Positions 51,980 to 60,877 of a stretch of 64,000 nt of DNA are shown here, piece by piece. The stretch's first letter is position 1; every line of letters starts with the position of its first letter. Source of the DNA: Mediterraneibacter hominis (GTDB lineage: Bacteria; Bacillota; Clostridia; Lachnospirales; Lachnospiraceae); assembly GCF_014287475.1 (NCBI RefSeq), contig NZ_JACOPF010000003.1:248001-312000 (forward strand), written 5' to 3'. Both the position numbers and the translations under genes were made by a program. The notes under the pieces are model-generated. The model worked only from the letters and a program-made list of their open reading frames with translations. It did no database searches and had not been told where the DNA came from.

Positions 51980-52975
51980 TTATACAGATTCACGTTTTAC
52001 AATTTCGCATTCAATTAATTTCTTTGATAACGCAACGTTATCGCGGAGCCTTGCAATGAGCATCTGAGCGCATTCTACCCCCACTTGATAGCCATGAAGA
52101 TCTATGGTAGTAAGCGGTGGGATTAGATATTGGGAAAGAGCTATATTGTCAATACCGGTTACTTTTACGTCTTTCGGAACGCAGATCCCTTTTCGATTCA
52201 ACGCGAGTAATGCACCAGAAGCAATCAAATCGTTGGCACAGACAACAGCGTCTATCTTTTGTCCGTTGAAAATATTCTGTACTCCTTTTATACCGGTTTC
52301 CGGTGTAAAGAAGCCTTCTTGATAAATCAGGCTTTCATTCAGCGCCCTTCTGTTGTCCTGCAAAGCATTTTTATAGCCCTGGATTCTGTTACTGGAGCGC
52401 TTATCTGGAAATGGTCCAATGTAGGCAATTTTTTCACAGCCTTCCTTAATTAATAATTCTGTGACTTTATAAACAGCCGCAACAGAATTGGAATCAATGA
52501 TACCTATATCGTGAATGTCCATAGACCATTCGCGATCCACAACAATAATGGGGATTTTTAAGTTAGAAACCCACTCTTCATTCTTTGCAGATAAACAACG
52601 AAGAAAAATAATGCCGTCTACCATTTTGGAAGTCAGGAATTGGATATCTTCTAATTCTGATTCTTTTTCCGGATTGGTATTACAGATTAAAACACTTATA
52701 TCATTTGCTTTGCTAACAGATTCAACCCCAACAATAATCTGCGATACATAAGGGTCTGCAATATCATAAGTAACAATGCCGATTGTATTACTGTTTTTAC
52801 TTCTCAGTCCCTTGGCAATCTGATTGGGGACATAGTTATATGCCTTTACGAGTTCCATGACTCTTTCTTTTGTGGCCTCACTAATATGCATATCTACATT
52901 GTTTAAAATTTTTGAAACAGTGGTGATGGATACACCCGCTTCCCGAGCAATATCTTTCATAGTTACTTTTTTCAT
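51980..52975 (-). CDS. LacI-family transcriptional regulator
   Basis: 332 residues. N-terminal HTH with VTMKDIAREAGVSITTVSKIL, hinge NQIAKGLRS, and a periplasmic-binding-protein-like effector domain (IGIVTYDIADPYVSQII, DAVVCANDLIASGALLAL, VTGIDNIALSQYL). I start at the minus-strand ATG at 52975 (MKKVTMKDIA), after GGAGGAAG; ten extra codons upstream would overlap that site. Tandem operator-like sites in its own leader suggest autoregulation. The expected effector is a ribose- or nucleoside-type sugar, given the neighbours. Confidence 0.92.
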   Translation of the reverse strand: MKKVTMKDIAREAGVSITTVSKILNNVDMHISEATKERVMELVKAYNYVPNQIAKGLRSKNSNTIGIVTYDIADPYVSQIIVGVESVSKANDISVLICNTNPEKESELEDIQFLTSKMVDGIIFLRCLSAKNEEWVSNLKIPIIVVDREWSMDIHDIGIIDSNSVAAVYKVTELLIKEGCEKIAYIGPFPDKRSSNRIQGYKNALQDNRRALNESLIYQEGFFTPETGIKGVQNIFNGQKIDAVVCANDLIASGALLALNRKGICVPKDVKVTGIDNIALSQYLIPPLTTIDLHGYQVGVECAQMLIARLRDNVALSKKLIECEIVKRESV

Positions 52976-53023
52976 GTGCACTTCCTCCATATAATGTGTT
53001 TGCAATTAGTTTGGGAAAATTTT

Positions 53024-53095
53024 AGGTAAACGTTGTAGGTAAACGTTTATCTAACTTTTATGGTTATATAATAGCATTTAATTTTTATATGTCTA
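53024..53095 (-). promoter_or_regulatory. lacI promoter and tandem LacI-type operators
   Basis: On the minus strand: TAGACA (53090-53095), 16-base spacer, TATTAT (53068-53073). Between the promoter and the lacI start lie two direct copies of AGGTAAACGTT (53024-53034, 53037-53047; period 13), the second part of a perfect palindrome TAAACGTTTA (53040-53049), the core of many LacI operators. Confidence 0.7.
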
Positions 53096-53271
53096 TTGAC
53101 TTTATACACAAAAATTAAATATTATTTTTGTGTATTGTATCTATTCGATTAGCAAACAAAACAGATAAAATGTATACAGATACATAAGGGGGATTTAGTT
53201 TTGCAATTGAGGACTCATGCATTTATCGTGAAAGGTAAAAAAGAAAGAAGCTAAATAAATAATTTACATAA

Positions 53272-53326
53272 TTTACAAAAAATGATAATATTTATATTAT
53301 AAAGTGCAAATTTTTAGGGGGGGGGG
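53272..53326 (+). promoter_or_regulatory. gntR promoter and a G10 tract at its ribosome binding site
   Basis: TTTACA (53272-53277), 17-base spacer, TATTAT (53295-53300). Ten consecutive G (53317-53326) then form the Shine-Dalgarno region, six bases before the ATG. A tract of this length is prone to slip during replication. The rest of 53096-53271 is AT-rich and holds no gene. Confidence 0.55.
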
Positions 53327-53332
53327 TATAAA

Positions 53333-54010
53333 ATGGAAAAACGACTTTCGGAGAGAATTGCTACGGAAATTCTGGAAATGATTACTTTAAAACATCAATT
53401 TTCTCCCGGAGATAAGCTTCCGAATGAAAATGATTTCTGTATGGCTCTGGGGGTAAGTAGAACAACATTGCGTGCAGCGATACAGTCTCTTGTAGACCAG
53501 AATATTTTGGAAGTAAAGAGGGGATTGGGGACTTTTGTTTCGGAACAGATGGGGAATAGAACGTTGAATTTGCTGACTGGAATCAGCTATTCGGAGATGA
53601 GGATAAAAGATTTATACGAGGTACGCCTAATCATAGAACCATACTCCGCCTACTATGCTGTGCAGCGTGCTTCAAATGAAGAAATACAGAAAATTAAAGA
53701 ATATGAGAGGATCATTGAAGAAAAATTGGAACTTGGGGAAGACTGTGTGGAAGTAAACCGTCTTTTCCATAATGCGATTGCGGCGGCTACACATAATGCA
53801 CTTATTTCCAATCTTATTTCAACTATTAGTGGAGAAATTGTAGGAAAATTCCAAGATTTTGGGGTAGAACAGAAAGTGCATAAACATACAGTCAGTGACC
53901 ATAGAATGTTGATGGAATATTTTCAGGATGGAGATGCCGACGGCGCCAGGATGGCGATGCAGCTTCATATTCTACATTCTATTAATGACTATGGGAAAAT
54001 AGATGAATAA
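53333..54010 (+). CDS. GntR-family regulator, FCD (FadR-like) subfamily
   Basis: 225 residues. N-terminal winged HTH (KLPNENDFCMALGVSRTTLRAA, LVDQNILEVKRGLGTFV) and a C-terminal FCD helical domain with the metal-binding pattern (LYEVRLIIEPYSAYYA, NRLFHNAIAAATHN, DHRMLMEYFQDGD). FCD regulators usually sense organic acids or amino acid-like ligands. Divergent from lacI and followed by its own terminator. Probably controls the ProC/antiporter/glycyl radical operon downstream. Confidence 0.9.
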   Translation: MEKRLSERIATEILEMITLKHQFSPGDKLPNENDFCMALGVSRTTLRAAIQSLVDQNILEVKRGLGTFVSEQMGNRTLNLLTGISYSEMRIKDLYEVRLIIEPYSAYYAVQRASNEEIQKIKEYERIIEEKLELGEDCVEVNRLFHNAIAAATHNALISNLISTISGEIVGKFQDFGVEQKVHKHTVSDHRMLMEYFQDGDADGARMAMQLHILHSINDYGKIDE

Positions 54011-54025
54011 ATGGTTATACAGGTG

Positions 54026-54062
54026 ACTCCTGCCAGATTGAATAATCGGGCAGGAGTTTTTT
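54026..54062 (+). terminator. Rho-independent terminator after gntR
   Basis: Perfect 9-bp stem ACTCCTGCC/GGCAGGAGT (54026-54034, 54049-54057), 14-base loop, then TTTTT. Confidence 0.85.
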
Positions 54063-54123
54063 GTGCAAATTTTATAAAAAAATGAAAAGCAGAAAAAGTT
54101 ATTGTAAAATATGTTGAGATAGA

Positions 54124-54194
54124 TTGACAATTAACAAACAAAGGTGTAATATTTACATGATAATACATCATACAAATATAAAGACATCATACAA
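54124..54194 (+). promoter_or_regulatory. Promoter and candidate operator of the glycyl radical operon
   Basis: TTGACA (54124-54129), 17-base spacer, TAATAT (54147-54152). Around and after the start site: inverted ATGAT-N5-ATCAT (54157-54171) and two direct copies of ACATCATACAA (54165-54175 and 54184-54194). Candidate sites of the upstream GntR protein. Confidence 0.6.
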
Positions 54195-54208
54195 CTAAGG
54201 AGGAAGAA

Positions 54209-55012
54209 ATGAAACAGAAGATAGCTTTTATAGGCGGAGGTAATATGGCGGAAGGAATTATCCGCGGAATGTTAAAAGAGGCTTCCTTTTTGCCGGAGGA
54301 AATATATGTATATGACATTATTTCTTCTAGAGTGGAGTTTTTGAAACAGGAATACAAAATACAAGGATGTGTTTCTATCGGGGAAGCCACAAAAGAAGCA
54401 GATATTTTAGTGTTTGCCGTAAGGCCGCAGGATGCTGAAAATGTAAGTGTACAAGTGAAATCTTTTCTGGAGGAAAAAAGCATATTTGTTTCTATCTGCG
54501 CTGGTGTGAGGATAAAAAGCTTTGAACAATGGATCGGCTCCGATAAAAAGATAATCAGAGTAATGCCTAATACATTGACTGAGACGCAGCGCGGTTATAC
54601 ATCATTGTGTATGAACGGTAATGTAGACAGAGAGATGGCAGAACCAGTATTCAGGATGATGGAGGCGATTGGACGTGTGATGGAGATAACGGAAGATATG
54701 TTTGATAACTTTACGGCATACAGCTGCACAGGCCCGGCCTATCTCTTATATTTGATGAATGCATTAATAGATGCGGGCGTCAGAACTGGTTTTTCAAGAA
54801 AAGATGCCAGAGCGATTACAATCGAGAATATGATTGGAACGGCAATGAAGGTAGAACAGATAAAGAAGCATCCATTTGAGATTCTGGACACAATGACTTC
54901 GCCTGGTGGAGTTGGTATTGAAGGGATATATACTATGAATGAAGAAGGAATATACGGAAAAATCATGCACAGTGTAGAAGAAGCAACGCGCCGTTCAAAG
55001 GAACTGGCATAA
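54209..55012 (+). CDS. proC: Pyrroline-5-carboxylate reductase-like protein (ProC family)
   Basis: 267 residues. Rossmann start IAFIGGGNMAEGIIRGM, VFAVRPQDAENV, RVMPNTLTETQRGYTSLCMN, and the C-terminal TGPAYLLYLMNALIDAGVRTG with TSPGGVGIEGIYTM, the dimerisation and substrate region of ProC. The family reduces cyclic imines such as P5C with NAD(P)H. It is the first gene of the operon that ends with a glycyl radical enzyme, an arrangement known from hydroxyproline reduction (HypD-HypE-ProC). Whether the imine here is P5C is not proven. Confidence 0.88.
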   Translation: MKQKIAFIGGGNMAEGIIRGMLKEASFLPEEIYVYDIISSRVEFLKQEYKIQGCVSIGEATKEADILVFAVRPQDAENVSVQVKSFLEEKSIFVSICAGVRIKSFEQWIGSDKKIIRVMPNTLTETQRGYTSLCMNGNVDREMAEPVFRMMEAIGRVMEITEDMFDNFTAYSCTGPAYLLYLMNALIDAGVRTGFSRKDARAITIENMIGTAMKVEQIKKHPFEILDTMTSPGGVGIEGIYTMNEEGIYGKIMHSVEEATRRSKELA

Positions 55013-55042
55013 ACGAGGAAGAGGAAAAGAGAGGGCAGATAT

Positions 55043-56464
55043 ATGGAAGAAAGGAATAAGAAAAAGCGGGAAGAAAGACAGGCGACATTTGGCATATCTA
55101 TTGCAATCATGTTGATAGTGATATTGATTCTGGTGGGGAGTATTCTTGTTTTAAAACTAGATCCACATATTCCGTTGATTATGTGTACATTTGTGCTGGT
55201 ATTCTTCGGACTTTATTTACATATTACATGGAGTGACATGATGAGTGCCGCAGTAAAGTCTATATCAGAATGTATAGAAGCGATCATTATTATGATGTCT
55301 ATAGGGATGGTCGTGGGCGCATGGGTATCATGTGGAACAGTTCCCTTCATCATTTATTGGGGACTGAAGGTGTTTTCGCCGGCGTTTTTGCTTCCGTTTG
55401 CGGTATTTCTGTGTGCTTTGATGAGTACTCTGACAGGGTCATCTTGGACTACAGTAGGAACGATTGGTGTTGCATTCATGGGAATTGGTATGGCAATGGG
55501 AATCAATCCGGCTATTGTCGCGGGGGCGATTGTATGTGGTTCCTTTTTCGGCGATACACAATCTCCTATGTCTGACGGTTGCAATTTTGCTACGGCGATT
55601 TCGGGAGCAGGGCTTTACAACGGTGTAAAAGGAATGTTTATTTCTAATATTCCGGCTTTGCTGATCGGAATGATCATTTATGTGTTTATTGGTCTTCGAT
55701 ATTCCGGAGGAGATTTAGGTGGTGCAGAAGAAAGTATACAAGAAACACTTGGAGGGCTGGCGGCTGGCTTTAATCTGACACCGGCAGTATTAATACCTCC
55801 GGTTTTGTTGATTGTTTTGATTGTTATCAAATTTCCAGCAGTTCCGACTATGATAGCAGCAGCATTTTCAGGATGTATATGTTCTGTTTTATTCCAGGGC
55901 AATTCACTAGCTGAATCTCTAGGGTTTATGATGAAAGGATACGTAGGTGATACAGGAGTAGAAGCTGTGGATAGTATCGTGACCCGTGGAGGACTTTCTG
56001 CCATGATGAATACGGTTGCAATTGTAATTTTGTCTATGTGGATGGCGGGAGTACTGCAGAGAACAGGTATCATGCACGCAATCCTGGCAAAAATAGCTAG
56101 ACTGGTTAAAAAGCCTGGACCGCTGGTTGCTACGTCGACGGCCACGACATTTATTTTCAGTTATATTGCAGCGGATCCGTATCTTGCAATGATGCTTCCA
56201 GCAAAGGTTTATGGAGAAGCGTATGATGAATTGGGCTATGACAGAAGTGTTCTCTGCCGTTCTATCTCTGGAGCTGTATTCTTTGCTCCTATGGTTCCAT
56301 GGGGATCGGGAGGTCTTTATACGGCAGCGGCTTTGGGGGTAGCGGTTACTGCGTATTTGCCATATTATTTTGTAGGATTTTTAGCACCAATATTAACGAT
56401 CTTGTTCGCATTTCTGGGAATTGGAATGTATAAAGCGAAAAAGAGCGTGACGGAAACTGTATAG
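55043..56464 (+). CDS. NhaC-family Na+/H+ (or organic acid) antiporter, paralogue 1
   Basis: 473 residues with about twelve transmembrane helices. Seen: LDPHIPLIMCTFVLVFFGLY, SSWTTVGTIGVAFMGIGMAMG, GSFFGDTQSPMSDGCNFA and AADPYLAMMLPAKVYGEAYD, which are NhaC signatures. Family members exchange Na+ for H+ or import organic acids in exchange for others. Here the position in a catabolic operon favours uptake of the substrate or product exchange. A second, similar gene follows 11 bases later. Confidence 0.9.
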   Translation: MEERNKKKREERQATFGISIAIMLIVILILVGSILVLKLDPHIPLIMCTFVLVFFGLYLHITWSDMMSAAVKSISECIEAIIIMMSIGMVVGAWVSCGTVPFIIYWGLKVFSPAFLLPFAVFLCALMSTLTGSSWTTVGTIGVAFMGIGMAMGINPAIVAGAIVCGSFFGDTQSPMSDGCNFATAISGAGLYNGVKGMFISNIPALLIGMIIYVFIGLRYSGGDLGGAEESIQETLGGLAAGFNLTPAVLIPPVLLIVLIVIKFPAVPTMIAAAFSGCICSVLFQGNSLAESLGFMMKGYVGDTGVEAVDSIVTRGGLSAMMNTVAIVILSMWMAGVLQRTGIMHAILAKIARLVKKPGPLVATSTATTFIFSYIAADPYLAMMLPAKVYGEAYDELGYDRSVLCRSISGAVFFAPMVPWGSGGLYTAAALGVAVTAYLPYYFVGFLAPILTILFAFLGIGMYKAKKSVTETV

Positions 56465-56475
56465 AGGAAAAGAAA

Positions 56476-57900
56476 ATGAAGCGAAGGACAGAAAAAGAGG
56501 GGAATTTTACTTCTTCTATTATAATAATGATACTGGCAATAGCGGTTCTGCTTATCGGTGTGGTGATCCTGAAACGGGATCCCCATATCCCGTTGCTCTG
56601 CAGCACGGCGCTGATATTGCTTTACGCTGTATATCTAGGTGTGCCATGGGCAGATATGAGAGCGTCTATTGTAAAAAGTATTTCAGAGTCAATCGAGGCG
56701 ATTTTGATCATCTGTCTGATCGGTATGACGGTAGGAAGCTGGATATCTAGTGGAATCGTTCCGATGGTGATTTATTATGGGCTGGAAATTTTTTCTCCGA
56801 AATGGTTTCTGGTATCTGTTTTATTTCTGTGTAGTATTATGTCGTTGGTTACCGGCTCATCCTGGACGACGATCGGAACCATCGGAGTTGCGTTTATGGG
56901 GGTGGGATATGGTCTTGGCATTCCGTCAGGTATTACGGCGGGCGCTATTGTGTGTGGTGCATTTTTTGGAGATAAGCAGTCGCCTATGTCGGATTCCACC
57001 AATTTTGCGGCAGCAGTGGCGAAAACAGATTTGTATAAGCACGTGAAATCTATGGTATTTACAAATGAACCTGCCTTGCTAGTGTCGTTGGTTGTATTTT
57101 TCGTTATAGGTTTAAGATATGGGAATACCAATGTAGATTATACCCAGGTAAATCTTATTATGGAAGGATTAGAAGGGGCGTTCCATTTTAATATTTTACT
57201 CTTACTGCCGCTTGTTCTGCTCATTATACTCATTGCAAAGAAATTTCCGGCAATACCTACTATGCTTATTGCAGCGTTTTCAGGAACGGTTTTCACAGTT
57301 CTGATCCAGGGACGCTCCTTGAGTGATGCGCTTGGCTTTATGCATCAAGGCTATACGGGGAATACGGGTATAGAAGCGGTAGACACGTTACTGACCAGGG
57401 GCGGACTTAATTCTATGACGGGAACAATTACTTTGATGATGATGTCTCTAATGCTTGCAGGAGCGTTAGAACGTACGGGTGTCATGCGTCATTTGATTGC
57501 CAAGACAGCAAGATTTACAGATAAAAGATTCGGTCTTATTTCTACTACGTTAGTATCCACGCTTTGTCTTGGGTACTTTGCGGCGGATCCGTATCTTGCC
57601 ATGTTGTTGCCGGCAAATGCACTGGGGCAGAAATACGATGAGCAGGGAATTGACAGATGTGTTCTTTCTAGGACGCTGGAAGATGGCGGAACAACAATTT
57701 GTCCGGTAGTTCCGTGGGGAACAAATGGAATTTATTGTGCGGCGACGCTGGGGGTTCCGGTAATGCAGTATATGCCTTACTATATTATGGGAATCGCGAC
57801 GCCGATCATTGCGCTGCTTTGTGCGGCTACAGGAATTGGGATTAAATATGTAAATAAGGAGAAAAAAGGTGGAAAACATATTAAAGAAAGTACAGTGTGA
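56476..57900 (+). CDS. NhaC-family antiporter, paralogue 2
   Basis: 474 residues, aligned along its length with paralogue 1: RDPHIPLLCSTALILLYAVY, SSWTTIGTIGVAFMGVGYGLG, GAFFGDKQSPMSDSTNFA and AADPYLAMLLPANALGQKYD. The paralogues differ most in the N-terminus and between the two halves. Adjacent duplicates suggest a substrate pair or a two-subunit transporter. Its last 32 bases overlap the next gene. Confidence 0.9.
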   Translation: MKRRTEKEGNFTSSIIIMILAIAVLLIGVVILKRDPHIPLLCSTALILLYAVYLGVPWADMRASIVKSISESIEAILIICLIGMTVGSWISSGIVPMVIYYGLEIFSPKWFLVSVLFLCSIMSLVTGSSWTTIGTIGVAFMGVGYGLGIPSGITAGAIVCGAFFGDKQSPMSDSTNFAAAVAKTDLYKHVKSMVFTNEPALLVSLVVFFVIGLRYGNTNVDYTQVNLIMEGLEGAFHFNILLLLPLVLLIILIAKKFPAIPTMLIAAFSGTVFTVLIQGRSLSDALGFMHQGYTGNTGIEAVDTLLTRGGLNSMTGTITLMMMSLMLAGALERTGVMRHLIAKTARFTDKRFGLISTTLVSTLCLGYFAADPYLAMLLPANALGQKYDEQGIDRCVLSRTLEDGGTTICPVVPWGTNGIYCAATLGVPVMQYMPYYIMGIATPIIALLCAATGIGIKYVNKEKKGGKHIKESTV

Positions 57901-59149
57901 TGTGGAAGAAACCGATTTAAGCTTTCTGGACGAAGCGAAAAAGCGCGCAGGCAGTATTGCGGTCAGAAAAACGGCTTTTGTGCAGGAAAAGGGTGTTCGT
58001 TCTGAATTAAGCTATAAGAAAATAAAGGCAAAAAGCGGAGAACTGATGTATCATTATCACCTGTGTTGTAGAAATCTTGCGGAATTTCAGGATCAGGCAG
58101 AAGAACTGGAAATATTGCTGAAAGAAGAAAAATTACATTTAGATCGTATCGGTGTCAGTATTGATTACGCAATGGCGTTGCCGGAGACGATAAGAGAACA
58201 AAATAGACGTAGAGATGCATTATATTTTGCAGAGCAGGAGGATTGGAACATTCTCGGCATTTATCCGGAAATGCAGCCACATTTAGGAGATAATATGATT
58301 GGGAGTCCGGCATCCTATTCGCTCGTACAAAAGGCACTAAGTGCAGGAGTGACTACGATCGGAAATGTATCTCAGTTTTTTGGCTGGGATTATCCAGAAT
58401 ATACAGACGTAAAACAGAGAACAAAGAGTACGCTACAGGCGATAGCCTTGATGGCAGAAAAAAAGAAAGACGGAGCGCTGATCCATTCTAATTTAGACGA
58501 CGGATACGGAGATAAGGCGGGAGATCTGGGTCTTCTGATAGGATGTGCACTTTTAGAAAAATATATAATCGAAACACTCATGGGGGCAAAAATCGCACAT
58601 TCTTTTGGCGATATGTTTTATTCTCCAATGAAAAGGTTGGTATTTCTTTCTGCCTTAAAACAAATACACGGGCAAGAAATGGTCGGTTCCATGATTTTTG
58701 CAAATAAACTAGGGCGCAATAAAAAGAAGATAGAATTAAATACAGCACACATGTCAGAACATTTACTTTTCGATATGGCGGGGCAGTATATATACCAAAC
58801 AGGGCACGCTGTGACGACTATGGCGAATCAGGGATTGACGTCACAGGTATCTTCGCGAGAAATCATACAGACATTGGAATATGCACGGGAGCTGGAAGGC
58901 TATCTTCCACATGTAGTCGATACGATTGATTTTGAAAAAATTGATAACACTGCGAAGAAAGTGGTATACAGAGGGAAGCTGTTCTTTGAAGCTGTATTAG
59001 AATATCTAGGAGGTTTCATAGATGTCGAAAACCCCTATGCAATGTTATTGGCAGTCAAAGAGATCGGTATAAAATATCTGACAGAGAGATTTGAAAGAAA
59101 ACAGGATACGGAAATTATTATAGCAGACTATAATTTATATGAGCATTAA
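57869..59149 (+). CDS. Unrecognised 426-residue protein in the glycyl radical operon
   Basis: Starts at a GTG (57869) after AAGGAGAAAAAAG, overlapping the antiporter's end by 32 bases, so it is translationally linked. Soluble, mixed alpha/beta. Notable segments: GIYPEMQPHLGDNMIGSPAS, GNVSQFFGWDYPEYTDVKQR, GALIHSNLDDGYGDKAGDLG, AKIAHSFGDMFYSPMKR and TGHAVTTMANQGLTSQVSSRE. The last faintly recalls the end of the epsilon chain of B12-dependent glutamate mutase, but no cobalamin-binding DxHxxG motif is seen. The conserved aspartate/histidine-rich patches suggest an enzyme. I cannot name the family. Confidence 0.6.
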   Translation: MENILKKVQCDVEETDLSFLDEAKKRAGSIAVRKTAFVQEKGVRSELSYKKIKAKSGELMYHYHLCCRNLAEFQDQAEELEILLKEEKLHLDRIGVSIDYAMALPETIREQNRRRDALYFAEQEDWNILGIYPEMQPHLGDNMIGSPASYSLVQKALSAGVTTIGNVSQFFGWDYPEYTDVKQRTKSTLQAIALMAEKKKDGALIHSNLDDGYGDKAGDLGLLIGCALLEKYIIETLMGAKIAHSFGDMFYSPMKRLVFLSALKQIHGQEMVGSMIFANKLGRNKKKIELNTAHMSEHLLFDMAGQYIYQTGHAVTTMANQGLTSQVSSREIIQTLEYARELEGYLPHVVDTIDFEKIDNTAKKVVYRGKLFFEAVLEYLGGFIDVENPYAMLLAVKEIGIKYLTERFERKQDTEIIIADYNLYEH

Positions 59150-59181
59150 GACGCATGCAGACATGGAGAGGAGGAATACAT

Positions 59182-59928
59182 ATGGCAAACATGTTGGCAG
59201 GTAAAGTTGCTTTGGTGACAGGAGCAGCTAGAGGAATCGGAAAATGCATTGCATTAAAGTTGGCAGAATACGGGGCAGATGTCATTGTAAATGATTTGAA
59301 GGTGGACGAGAATTCTGAGGTAATGAAAGAGATACAGAACTTTGGAGTCAAGGGCTTCCCTCTGCAGGGGGATATTACGGACTGTCAGGCGGTTTCTGCA
59401 ATGGTAGAAAAAGCAGTAAAAGAAATGGGGAGGATAGACATCCTGGTGAATAATGCTGGAGTCTATCCGGCGGTTCCAGTATTGGAGGTAGATGAGAAAC
59501 ATTTTGAATTTGTTGTGGACGTTAATATGAAAGGATTGTTTTTTATGTCACAGCAGGTGGTAAAACAGTCCATGCTTCCCAATAATTATGGAAAAATTGT
59601 AAATATCAGCTCGTGCGACGGAAAGAATCCAGGAAAGGGAGTAGCTGTATATTCGGCGACAAAGGCTGCTGTTATCAGTTTTACAAAATCTTATGCACTG
59701 GAACTAGCGGATTATGATATTAATTCCAACGCTGTTGCAGCAGGGTGGGTGGAATCGGAACAGGTTTTGGCGAATGATAGATGGAAAGACGCACTTGCTA
59801 TGATCCCTTCGCGTAGACTGGGAAAACTATCAGAAATTGCCGAAGCGGTTGCGTTTCTCTGTAATGATAAAGTTTCTTATATAAATGGAGAAATACTGGA
59901 TGTAAATGGCGGTATTATTATGGACTAA
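59182..59928 (+). CDS. SDR-family NAD(P)-dependent oxidoreductase
   Basis: 248 residues from the ATG at 59182 (GAGGAGG before it; the upstream ATG at 59155 has none). Rossmann TGAARGIGK (residues 13-21), NNAGVYPAVP, and the active-site set VNISSCDG with YSATKAAVI (Tyr/Lys). Closest in style to 3-oxoacyl-ACP-reductase/sorbitol-dehydrogenase type SDRs, which reduce ketones or oxidise alcohols. Its substrate is probably an intermediate of the radical pathway. Followed 14 bases later by the activase. Confidence 0.9.
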   Translation: MANMLAGKVALVTGAARGIGKCIALKLAEYGADVIVNDLKVDENSEVMKEIQNFGVKGFPLQGDITDCQAVSAMVEKAVKEMGRIDILVNNAGVYPAVPVLEVDEKHFEFVVDVNMKGLFFMSQQVVKQSMLPNNYGKIVNISSCDGKNPGKGVAVYSATKAAVISFTKSYALELADYDINSNAVAAGWVESEQVLANDRWKDALAMIPSRRLGKLSEIAEAVAFLCNDKVSYINGEILDVNGGIIMD

Positions 59929-59942
59929 AAAAGGAGGCTCCC

Positions 59943-60848
59943 ATGATCTTCAATATTCAAAAGTGTTCTGTTCACGACGGGGATGGTCTGCGGACACTGG
60001 TATTTTTCAAAGGCTGTCCACTTGGGTGTAAATGGTGCGCCAATCCGGAATCACAGTCTTTTCAACAGGAAATCATGGAATCTTCCGCTAAATGCATAGG
60101 CTGTATGCGGTGTGTGAAAGAGTGCCCTGAAAAAGCGGTTGTACTGACTGAAGCGGGACCGACTATTGACAGAAAAAGCTGTGTGAAGTGTTTTCACTGT
60201 ACGGAGATCTGTTATGCTGGTGCAAAATATGTGACAGGAAAAGCGTACACGGTGGAGGAACTTTTTGAAGAGATTGAGAAGGACAGAATGTTCTATTCTA
60301 TGTCGTCAGGAGGTGTTACTTTTTCCGGCGGGGAGCCTCTTGTACAGGCGGAATTTTTGACGCGAATTGCAGAAAAATGCCACGAAGAGGGTATCCATGT
60401 TATGTTAGAGAGCTGTGGATATGCAGAGTATGAAAAGTTTAAAACAGTGCTTCCTTTTATCGACGCTATGTTCATGGATCTGAAACATATTGATACAGAG
60501 ATTCACCGAAGGTTGACAGGTAGAGGGAATCAGCTGATATTAGACAATATTCGGAAAATTTCTGAATTTGGTGTCCCGATTACTATACGGACGCCTATAA
60601 TCCCGGGATATAATGATGAAAAATTGAATATTACAGGGATAGCAGAATTTATTAAGACAATTCCAAATGTACGGGAGTATGAATTGTTGGCATATCATAA
60701 TTTGGGCGAATCGAAATACAAGGCACTGGGACGAGGGTATGCGTTGCATGATGTAAGGCCGCCTTCAGAGGAAGAAATGGACTCACTTGTAACTGCGGCT
60801 GAAGAAGTCTTAAAAGGCAGTGGGAAACATTGTTTTTATATCAAATAA
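59943..60848 (+). CDS. Glycyl radical enzyme activating enzyme (radical SAM)
   Basis: 301 residues. Radical SAM cysteines C25, C29 and C32 (KGCPLGCKWCANPE), then a ferredoxin-type insert with two 4Fe-4S sites (C51/C54/C57/C61 and C80/C83/C86/C90), as in activases of choline-lyase, glycerol dehydratase and HypD. SGGVTFSGGEPLVQ is the SAM-binding GGE motif. It generates the glycyl radical in its partner just downstream. The start follows AAAAAGGAGG. Confidence 0.94.
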   Translation: MIFNIQKCSVHDGDGLRTLVFFKGCPLGCKWCANPESQSFQQEIMESSAKCIGCMRCVKECPEKAVVLTEAGPTIDRKSCVKCFHCTEICYAGAKYVTGKAYTVEELFEEIEKDRMFYSMSSGGVTFSGGEPLVQAEFLTRIAEKCHEEGIHVMLESCGYAEYEKFKTVLPFIDAMFMDLKHIDTEIHRRLTGRGNQLILDNIRKISEFGVPITIRTPIIPGYNDEKLNITGIAEFIKTIPNVREYELLAYHNLGESKYKALGRGYALHDVRPPSEEEMDSLVTAAEEVLKGSGKHCFYIK

Positions 60849-60877
60849 TTTATTGATCAAGGTAAGGAGGTAAGAGA

